Shown here in pieces: positions 7,240-12,916 of a stretch of 12,916 nucleotides of DNA. A program made the position numbers and the translations under genes. Source of the stretch: Planctomycetota bacterium (GTDB lineage: Bacteria; Planctomycetota; Planctomycetia; Planctomycetales; Planctomycetaceae); assembly GCA_026692825.1 (NCBI GenBank), contig JAPLOC010000488.1, forward strand, positions 11,243-24,158, given 5' to 3'. The notes under the pieces were generated by a model. The model did no database searches. It saw only the letters and a list, made by a program, of their open reading frames with translations, and was not told the DNA's origin. Positions within the stretch are counted from its first letter, which is position 1. Each line of letters opens with the position of its first letter.

Positions 7240-7291
7240 AGTGCAATGTCGCTTTTTCAACCGCGTGGAGGAAAGCCGCAAACCGGTCCTG

Positions 7292-8659
7292 CTATTTAGC
7301 GGACCCAATACAGTACAGCGTCTCTTTCCGATCCTTTCCTTCGCCGGTCGCCGTCCGCAGATACAGCCGGCCGCCACTGACAGCGGGGCTGGCGAAGCCC
7401 TCGGTTCCCAACGTGTTCTGGGCCACGAGTTCGTATTTCTCGGGATTCGCGCGAAACACCGTGGTCTTCCCCGACATATCCGTGACGAAGATGTTGCCCC
7501 CCGAGACAATCGGCGACACCCGGAACTTCCCTCCTACCCGCTGCTCCCACTTTTTCGTCCCCCGTGTCGCTTCGAAACAGCGTACGATGCCGTCGTCGTC
7601 GAGTTGGTAAACACAATTCTCGACCGCCAGCAGCGAAGGGCAATACGACCGCGACTTGTTCCGCCAGGCGACCGTTCCGTCGGCGTTCAATCCGATCGTT
7701 TCCGCCTGGGGATACCCTCCGCTCGCGAAGACCATCTCTCCGGAAGTCACAATGGTTCCCACACCGGCGTCTGCCGTTCCGGGCGTTTCCCAATTCTTCT
7801 CGCCGGTCAGGGGATCAAAACTGGCGACAAGGTTGCAACCACAAATGACGAGCTGATCTTTGCCCCCCAATTTGACCACCCGGGGAGAAGCATAGCTGGA
7901 GAGCGCAGGGCGGGACTTGCGCCAGACAATCGCGCCATTCTCGCGGTTCAACCCCGCGAGGAATCCCCCTTTCTGGTGGTCCGCGGCGATCAGTACCAGC
8001 GATCCATACAAAGTCGGCGAGGCGGAGTAACCGAATTTCGCCGCGAACCCTCCCACCTCCCGCCGCCAGAGTTCCTTTCCCTCCAAATTCAGCGCGACCG
8101 CCCAGATCTTTTTGTTGTTTAGAAACGTCGCAAACAGTTGCTGTCCATCGGTGGCGATCGTACTGGTGGCCTGGGTGTTTTCACGATGCATCTCCCCCTC
8201 AAATCCACCGGTGAAGAGCTGCTTGCGCCACACTTCCTTTCCGGTCGACCGGTCGAACGCCACCACGGACTGCGTCTGTGCCTGTTCGTCGGCGGTTTCC
8301 AGAAAGATCCGGTCGCCCAGAATGATGGGAGAAGAATGTCCGCGCCCGGGAATGTCGCTCTTCCAGACGATGTTTTCCTTGTCGGACCACGCGGTGGGTA
8401 CCTCTGGTCCCGTTGCGACACCATCCACTCCAGTGCCGCGCCACATCGGCCAGTCATCTGGGCCAAATTCGACCACCGCAACCTCTCCGACCGCGGTTCC
8501 TTCCCCGGACGCGATCTCGGGCGTACCCCCAGCCGACCCTCCCGGCGGGCGGGGTGGACGACCGCAACCGATGACGGCGGACAGGAGCAGCGGAATCAGC
8601 ACCGATCCACCGAAACAACAGCGGGCGTGCGGCGGGAAACAACACCTCCCCACCGGCAC
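7292..8659 (-). CDS. PQQ-like beta-propeller lipoprotein
   Basis: This is a secreted, probably lipid-anchored beta-propeller of about 455 residues. From GTG at 8659 the N-terminus has Arg and His residues, a hydrophobic run (VLIPLLLSAVIG) and a lipobox cysteine at position 32, followed by a Pro/Gly-rich linker. DWPMWRG (69-75) is the usual opening of planctomycete PQQ-like propellers. Blade signatures of the form AxDxxTGKxxW recur at about 134, 189, 236, 280, 323 and 361, each ending in Trp. Nothing indicates an enzymatic PQQ site, so it may be a binding or scaffold protein. The start is uncertain: the frame extends to GTG at 8746, inside the upstream gene, and GTG at 8653 is also possible; no in-frame ATG precedes the lipobox. 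It lies 41 bases after the dienelactone hydrolase on the same strand and is probably cotranscribed. Confidence 0.85.
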   Translation of the reverse strand: MPVGRCCFPPHARCCFGGSVLIPLLLSAVIGCGRPPRPPGGSAGGTPEIASGEGTAVGEVAVVEFGPDDWPMWRGTGVDGVATGPEVPTAWSDKENIVWKSDIPGRGHSSPIILGDRIFLETADEQAQTQSVVAFDRSTGKEVWRKQLFTGGFEGEMHRENTQATSTIATDGQQLFATFLNNKKIWAVALNLEGKELWRREVGGFAAKFGYSASPTLYGSLVLIAADHQKGGFLAGLNRENGAIVWRKSRPALSSYASPRVVKLGGKDQLVICGCNLVASFDPLTGEKNWETPGTADAGVGTIVTSGEMVFASGGYPQAETIGLNADGTVAWRNKSRSYCPSLLAVENCVYQLDDDGIVRCFEATRGTKKWEQRVGGKFRVSPIVSGGNIFVTDMSGKTTVFRANPEKYELVAQNTLGTEGFASPAVSGGRLYLRTATGEGKDRKETLYCIGSAK

Positions 8660-8700
8660 GCCAGCCAGATCATCAAGGGTCAGAAACCAATGGGTCGACT

Positions 8701-9561
8701 CTACGACACACCGTGCTTCTTGAACCACTCTTGCAGTTTCTTCCACGCTTCGTCCGCCTGCTCTTTTCTGTAGCTTGGGCGGTAGTCGGCGTAGAAGCCG
8801 TGCGGAGTATCGGGGTACAGAATGATTTCGCTGGGCTTCTTCGCTTCTTTCAACGCGGCCCGCATTTTCTCGACCGTATCGTTCGGAATTCCCATGTCGG
8901 CACCGCCGTACAATCCCAACACGGGGGCCTTGAGGTCGCCGACAATGTCAAGCGGGTGCTTGGGATGCAGTTCGTCGACCGGATTCGTCAGCCGGCCGTA
9001 CCAGGCGACTCCCGCTTTCACGCCGGCGTTGTGTGCCGAGTACAGCCACACGATCCGACCTCCCCAGCAGAACCCGGTGACCGCCAGCTTTTCGGTGTCG
9101 GCCTTCCCGCTCTTTTTCGCCCATGCAACCGCCGCGTCGAGATCCGACATCACCTGCTTGTCGGGGACCGTTGCGACAATCTTCAGAATCTCGTTGAACT
9201 CGGTCAGTTTCGAGACGTCTCCCTGCCGGGCGTACAACTCGGGAGCGACCGCGAAGTAGCCGAGCTTCGCGAAGCGCCGGCAAATGTCCTTGATGTGTTC
9301 GTGAACGCCGAAGATCTCCTGAACAACCAGCACTGTCGGGAATGGCCCTCCTTTGGCGGGCATCGCGCGGTAGCCAGGAATCTCGCCATCCCCCACCGGA
9401 ATCTTCACTTCGCCCGCTTCGATCCCCTGGGTATCGGTGGTGATCGTTTCCGCCGAGACGGGCTGGACGGCCAAGGCGAAGCCAGCGGCGAGCGCCGTGA
9501 CGACAAAATCGCGACGGGTGAAATCGGTGATCGGCTGCAATCGGGTCAGATCGGGTGGCAT
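8701..9561 (-). CDS. Dienelactone hydrolase family protein with twin-arginine signal
   Basis: This 286-residue alpha/beta-hydrolase would cleave ester or lactone bonds. The catalytic triad is visible: Cys165 in GFCWGG (nucleophile), Asp222 in GGADMGIP and His254 in DTPHGF, plus Glu82 in VQEIFG as in classical dienelactone hydrolase. The N-terminus has TRRDFVV (15-21), then a hydrophobic stretch ending at PVSA-ET (37/38), which indicates Tat export of the folded enzyme. ATG at 9561 is chosen because it gives this signal and has AGGA 8 bases upstream (9570-9573); an ATG at 9648 would add 29 residues unlike a signal peptide. The beta-propeller lipoprotein lies directly downstream, suggesting a joint role outside the cytoplasmic membrane. 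The substrate is unknown; many family members are not involved in chloroaromatic degradation. Confidence 0.9.
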   Translation of the reverse strand: MPPDLTRLQPITDFTRRDFVVTALAAGFALAVQPVSAETITTDTQGIEAGEVKIPVGDGEIPGYRAMPAKGGPFPTVLVVQEIFGVHEHIKDICRRFAKLGYFAVAPELYARQGDVSKLTEFNEILKIVATVPDKQVMSDLDAAVAWAKKSGKADTEKLAVTGFCWGGRIVWLYSAHNAGVKAGVAWYGRLTNPVDELHPKHPLDIVGDLKAPVLGLYGGADMGIPNDTVEKMRAALKEAKKPSEIILYPDTPHGFYADYRPSYRKEQADEAWKKLQEWFKKHGVS

Positions 9562-9769
9562 GCGCTGGGTCCTGAAAATGTGAATCGTGATGCACGAATG
9601 ACGGAGAATCTCGCCAACGGCCCCCTCACCGCCGCGAACCGGGAGCATACGGGAGAGTTTCGCGCCAAGTCAAACCGACCCACGGATTCCGCTTCCTGAC
9701 GGGCGCGGCTCTGCGTTATCATCGAATGACCGTCCAAGCGGACCATCACTCCCGAAAAACGTAACGTCC

Positions 9770-10030
9770 ATGCCCGGTTCAACACGCCCCCATTACCGAC
9801 TGCTGGTCACCGCGCTGCTTTTCGCCGCGGTCGCGGATATGGCGGTGCGCGCGTACTTGGCGAAGTCGCAGGGGACACCCACCCCGCGAGTCTGCGTCGA
9901 TTGTGATCCGATGCTCGGGACAATCGCGCGCGAGTCGGCCCAGGCGTCCGCGACGACAGGGGCAAGAGTCACATGCGACTCTTCAGACTCTCCGGCTGAG
10001 TGCGACTGGATTCCGGTGAATCCGCACTGA
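9770..10030 (+). CDS. Small hypothetical membrane or secreted protein with four cysteines
   Basis: The 86-residue product is not recognised. Residues 1-10 are basic, 11-22 form a hydrophobic stretch, and a further helix runs to about 31, so it could be an uncleaved membrane anchor or a signal peptide. The remainder has CVDC (Cys42, Cys45) and two later cysteines (69, 78), which could form disulfides outside the cytoplasm or bind a metal. The gene is transcribed away from the dienelactone hydrolase. A TATCAT box at 9717-9722 could serve as its -10, but no convincing -35 is present. No Shine-Dalgarno is seen. It ends 8 bases before the thrC stop on the other strand. Codon use looks like that of its neighbours; a chance open frame cannot be excluded. 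Confidence 0.5.
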   Translation: MPGSTRPHYRLLVTALLFAAVADMAVRAYLAKSQGTPTPRVCVDCDPMLGTIARESAQASATTGARVTCDSSDSPAECDWIPVNPH

Positions 10031-10043
10031 TCGGGACTTCACC
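10015..10043. terminator. Bulged hairpin shared by the convergent ends of the small gene and thrC
   Basis: GGTGAATCCG (10015-10024) pairs with CGGGACTTCACC (10032-10043) over ten base pairs with two single-base bulges and a 7-base loop. It covers both stop codons. No T-run follows on either strand, so it is not a standard intrinsic terminator, but the position suits bidirectional termination or 3'-end protection. Confidence 0.35.
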
Positions 10044-11442
10044 CCACGCTTCCCGCGCGCACCGCCCGCAGAATCTCCTCGATCTCGTTGGCCACCGCGA
10101 CCGGTCGGTTCGCGAAGGGGGTTCGTTCGACACCATGCTTGAGCAGATCGTCACGTGAATGTGCGTCCCCGGCGTGGTACGCGACTGTCGCCGTCGGGTC
10201 TTTGAGCTGATGCCCGGTCAGGATGCAGATCACCCGTTCGCCCGGCGAAATGGTCCCTTCCCGACGCAGCAGCCGCGCGCCCGCGACACTCGCCGCGCTG
10301 GCCGGCTCGCAGCCAAACCCGCCGGCCCCGATTTGCGCCTTCGCATCAAGGATTTCCTGGTCGGTCACCCGCCGAACCACGCCGTCGCACACGTCGAGCG
10401 CGCGGAGCGCCTTCTTCAAATTGACCGGCCGGCTGATCTGAATCGCGGTCGCCAGCGTTTCGGCCCGTTTGCCGCTCGCATCCAATTCGGCGTAAAAGCC
10501 GTCGATCAACGCCTGATCAACCTGACCGCCGTTCCAACGCAAACCGCGCCGTTCATAAAGTTCATAGAGAGTGTCGGACCCCGCCGCGTTGATGACCGCC
10601 AGCCGCGGGAGTTTCTGAATCAGTCCCAATTGCTTGAGTTCCGACAGCGCTTTGCCGAACGAACTTGAATTTCCCAGATTCCCACCAGGGACAACGATCC
10701 AATCGGGAACTTCCCAACCGAGCGATTCCAAAATCCGGTAGATGATTGTCTTCTGCCCTTCCAGACGAAACGGATTGACGCTGTTGCAGAGGTAAATCCC
10801 CTCGCGCTGGCAGACCGCCTGAACCTGGCGCATCGCGTCATCGAAGTCACCCCGGATTTGAACGGTGAGCGCGCCGTAGTCGAGCGCCTGCGAGAGTTTA
10901 CCGTAGGAAATCTTGCCGCTGCCGACAAACACCACGACCCCGAACAGTCCGGAAGTTCCTCCATAAATCGCAAGCGAGGCGCTGGTGTTTCCCGTGGAAG
11001 CGCAGGCCGCCTGCTTCGCGCCGGTCATCCGCGCGTGGGTCGAGGCGGCGGTCATGCCGTTGTCTTTGAAGCTTCCCGAGGGATTCAAACCTTCGTACTG
11101 CAACAGCACGGTCCCTTCGGGCAGGTCGCAATACCGCGCGACCGCGTTGGAACTTTTGAGTTGCGTCTGACCTTCGCCGATCGTGACGATTTGTTCATCC
11201 GGAGCGAACGGCAGCAATTCGCGAAATCGCCAGACGCCGCTGTAGGAGAGAGGGTTCAACCGTTCACTCCACCGAGTCTCGAATTCCCGCAAAGAACCGG
11301 GAACGCGGGCGCGGGACCAGTCGTAGTCGACATCGAGCAGATCGCCACACCGGGAGCAGCGGGTCAGAACTTCACTGATGGAAAAGGTCGAACCGCAGGC
11401 GGTGTTGAGACAGCGTTGAAAGGCGATTTCGGAGGAGGGCAT
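10039..11442 (-). CDS. thrC: Threonine synthase
   Basis: This PLP enzyme converts O-phosphohomoserine to threonine, the last step of threonine biosynthesis, in the cytoplasm. At 467 residues it is the shorter, plant/archaeal-like form. An N-terminal zinc ribbon is visible (Cys11, Cys16, Cys29, Cys32). The PLP lysine is Lys126 in NPSGSFKDNG. STGNTSAS (149-156) and PGGNLGN (252-258) hold the cofactor ring and phosphate. GCEPASAAS (377-385) and TGHQLKDP (409-416) are the C-terminal signatures; the Gln in the latter replaces the Gly usual in this motif. The ATG at 11442 directly precedes the zinc ribbon and has no Shine-Dalgarno. It appears to be a single-gene unit, with no other threonine genes nearby. 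Other fold-type II enzymes such as threonine dehydratase lack the ribbon and the TGHxLKDP signature. Confidence 0.92.
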   Translation of the reverse strand: MPSSEIAFQRCLNTACGSTFSISEVLTRCSRCGDLLDVDYDWSRARVPGSLREFETRWSERLNPLSYSGVWRFRELLPFAPDEQIVTIGEGQTQLKSSNAVARYCDLPEGTVLLQYEGLNPSGSFKDNGMTAASTHARMTGAKQAACASTGNTSASLAIYGGTSGLFGVVVFVGSGKISYGKLSQALDYGALTVQIRGDFDDAMRQVQAVCQREGIYLCNSVNPFRLEGQKTIIYRILESLGWEVPDWIVVPGGNLGNSSSFGKALSELKQLGLIQKLPRLAVINAAGSDTLYELYERRGLRWNGGQVDQALIDGFYAELDASGKRAETLATAIQISRPVNLKKALRALDVCDGVVRRVTDQEILDAKAQIGAGGFGCEPASAASVAGARLLRREGTISPGERVICILTGHQLKDPTATVAYHAGDAHSRDDLLKHGVERTPFANRPVAVANEIEEILRAVRAGSVG

Positions 11443-11473
11443 GGTGGGACCGGGTGGAAGGCGGGAAAGGGTG

Positions 11474-11503
11474 GTTGTAGCAGTCGGAGGGGAAGTGTGC
11501 CAA
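11474..11503 (-). promoter_or_regulatory. Predicted promoter of thrC
   Basis: On the minus strand TTGGCA (11498-11503; five of six consensus bases) is followed after 18 bases by TACAAC (11474-11479; four of six), preceded by TGC as in an extended -10. The leader would be about 25 bases, which fits a gene without a Shine-Dalgarno. Confidence 0.42.
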
Positions 11504-11685
11504 TCGCGAATGCCGTTGAGATTCCCGGCACCAGCAAGTCATGGAAATCAACGCGGCGACAATTGTCTCACCCGTTGGTGGCCGATCTTCCCGGTCAGAC
11601 GCTAGGATCTCGCCGCGGCGGTGGATAGCGGGCCCCGTACGTATTCGTTCCGCTGGATGGTCAATCGTTGGATTCGCGCTCACTC

Positions 11686-12916
11686 ATGTCCACCACGCCT
11701 GTTGAAGATCTGGTTCCCGACGACGTCATTCCGCATCGCAACCTGCCGCCGTTGCGCTACCGCGATTTGCCGGAGCCTCCCGTCTGGACGAAACTCGTCG
11801 GGCCGAGCGTGATTCTGGCCGGTTTGGCGTTAGGCTCCGGCGAGTTCATCTTCTGGCCCTACATCACCTACCGGAGCGGTTTTATTTTCTTCTGGGCCTG
11901 CATGCTCGGGGTGATCACGCAGTATTTCATCAACCTCGAAATCGAACGCTGGACTCTGGCGACGGGCGAAAGCGCGATCACCGGGTTCTGTCGACTGAGT
12001 AAGCTGTGGGCACCGGTGATGTTGTTTCTCAACATTCTTCCGTGGATCTGGCCTGGCTGGGCGACCGGCGCCGGCAAGCTGTTGAGCTGGCTCCTGTTTG
12101 GGGCCGAAGCGAAGGCGCTGGTTGTCGCCGCGCCGCTTCTGTTTGGCGGCGTTTCTGAACTCCCCGAAACGGTGCGTGATCAGGCGGTCGTCACGACCAG
12201 TGAGGCGACAGGCCAGTATGAACTTCGCTGGACGGGCGCGATCTCACCTGAACAGGAAACCGCATTGCGGGGAGTCAGCGATGAGGAATCGTGGTCGAAA
12301 GCAATCGACACAATTGTCGCGAAGGCCCGGAAATCGGGGGGAGTGGAACTCGTCACGAAATACGTGAACTGGATCGCCATTGGAACACTTCTGCTGATTG
12401 GCGTCGTGCTGACGTCCAGCCCGGTGGTTTACAACACGGTCGAGAGACTGCAGTTCTGGCTGGTGATGCTGATCGTCGCCAGCGCCTGCATCCTGGGCAT
12501 TCTGTTCATAAAACCGTACGCGATCTGGGCGATGTTGCGGGGAATCGGCAGCCTGGGGGAAATGCCCGGGCCAGAGTCTGGGCTGGAAACGATGGCCCTG
12601 CTGGGGGCGCTCGCGTTCGCGGGCGCGGGGGGGACGATGAACCTGGGGCAGAGCAATTTCATCAAAGACAAGGGATACGGAATGGGCAAGTACATCGGCC
12701 GCATCACCAGCCCGATCACCGGAAACGAAGAAGCGATCGCCGACGTCGGTTATCACTTCCGCCACACTCCGGAGAATATGACCCGCTGGCGGGCCTGGTG
12801 GCGGGCCGCCAACATGGAGCATTTTGTCAGCTTCTTTTTGACCTGTGTCGCGTGCCTCGTGCTGCTGGCGCTGCCCGCCTCTTCGTTGTTTTACAACGAA
12901 GCGGGTCAGCTTCGCC
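11686..12916 (+). CDS. Nramp-related membrane transporter with soluble insertion (C-terminus cut by window edge)
   Basis: The frame is open from ATG at 11686 through 410 codons to the right edge. After a 35-residue hydrophilic N-terminus, GPSVILAGLALGSGEFIFWP (39-58) resembles the first helix of Nramp-type proton-coupled metal transporters. Further helices lie at about 66-83, 108-126, 133-155, 227-244, 256-276, 303-320 and 379-398. Two features differ from classical Nramp. The metal-binding DPGN of helix 1 is replaced by GSGE (50-53). The Met-Pro-His motif of helix 6 is absent; the corresponding region appears to read GTMNLGQSN (316-324). About 70 mostly hydrophilic residues (156-226) are inserted between two helices. 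The protein probably transports a metal or another small solute, but the ligand is not predictable. No Shine-Dalgarno or convincing promoter is seen in the 243 bases shared with thrC. Confidence 0.75.
   Translation, partial: MSTTPVEDLVPDDVIPHRNLPPLRYRDLPEPPVWTKLVGPSVILAGLALGSGEFIFWPYITYRSGFIFFWACMLGVITQYFINLEIERWTLATGESAITGFCRLSKLWAPVMLFLNILPWIWPGWATGAGKLLSWLLFGAEAKALVVAAPLLFGGVSELPETVRDQAVVTTSEATGQYELRWTGAISPEQETALRGVSDEESWSKAIDTIVAKARKSGGVELVTKYVNWIAIGTLLLIGVVLTSSPVVYNTVERLQFWLVMLIVASACILGILFIKPYAIWAMLRGIGSLGEMPGPESGLETMALLGALAFAGAGGTMNLGQSNFIKDKGYGMGKYIGRITSPITGNEEAIADVGYHFRHTPENMTRWRAWWRAANMEHFVSFFLTCVACLVLLALPASSLFYNEAGQLR

Larger units (their letters stand above)
6968..7291. other. Gene-free stretch between convergent fhcC and the beta-propeller gene
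   Basis: No reading frame here has a credible start, family resemblance or ribosome site. A minus-strand frame is open across part of it but begins only at a TTG (7220) and runs on antisense through fhcC, so it is not called. The stretch contains the 69-base-spaced repeat described separately and a 6-base inverted repeat, TTCACC (7018-7023) with GGTGAA (7036-7041). The latter could help end fhcC transcription, though no T-run follows. No clear intrinsic terminator is visible for either gene. Confidence 0.6.

Noticed and set aside
7085..7240. CRISPR-like array
   Set aside because: Only two good copies plus a fragment; the units themselves vary in the stem, there are no cas genes, and no true array of conserved direct repeats.
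8713..9699. 328-codon plus-strand open frame opposite the dienelactone hydrolase
   Set aside because: Antisense to a gene with an intact catalytic triad and Tat signal; no motifs of its own.
11572..11610. TAGGAT as -10 box of the Nramp-related gene
   Set aside because: No matching -35 box at a workable distance; the match is no better than expected by chance.
10858..11628. Plus-strand open frame opposite thrC
   Set aside because: Low-complexity Arg/Gly-rich translation antisense to threonine synthase.

Overview
This window looks like chromosomal DNA from a planctomycete. The strongest clue is the pair fhcA-fhcC (subunits A and C of the tetrahydromethanopterin-linked formyltransferase/hydrolase complex). 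Among bacteria these genes occur mainly in methylotrophic proteobacteria and Planctomycetes. Supporting signs are GC-rich codons, many genes without a Shine-Dalgarno sequence, a secreted PQQ-like beta-propeller lipoprotein opening with a DWPxWRG motif, and a twin-arginine-exported dienelactone hydrolase. The species cannot be named from the sequence alone.

Region 1 (1-4169, minus strand) is a surface-polysaccharide operon read right to left: GDP-mannose 4,6-dehydratase (gmd), a zinc-ribbon sugar C-methyltransferase, an FkbM-family methyltransferase, and an abequosyltransferase-like family 2 glycosyltransferase cut by the left edge. Together they could convert GDP-mannose to a 4-keto-6-deoxy sugar, add a carbon branch, possibly methylate a further hydroxyl, and transfer the sugar to a glycan. 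Region 2 (4170-4523) is a divergent promoter region. It holds a consensus -35 box for gmd, two small hairpins in the gmd leader, a good -10 box towards fhcA, and three copies of one 8-mer. Region 3 (4524-6967, plus strand) is fhcA-fhcC.

Region 4 (6968-7291) has no convincing gene but holds a short repeat at 69-base spacing whose two best copies form the same hairpin with compensating base changes. Region 5 (7292-9561, minus strand) pairs an exported dienelactone hydrolase with the beta-propeller lipoprotein. Region 6 (9770-10030, plus) is a small cysteine-containing, probably membrane-bound or secreted protein. It converges on threonine synthase (thrC, 10039-11442, minus) across a shared hairpin. 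Region 7 (11686 to the right edge, plus) is an unusual Nramp-related membrane transporter with a soluble insertion.

The best candidates for something undescribed are the covarying hairpin repeat at 7085-7240, the AATTGGAC elements between gmd and fhcA, and the predicted branched-sugar pathway. No defence system, mobile element, CRISPR array, rRNA or tRNA was recognised.
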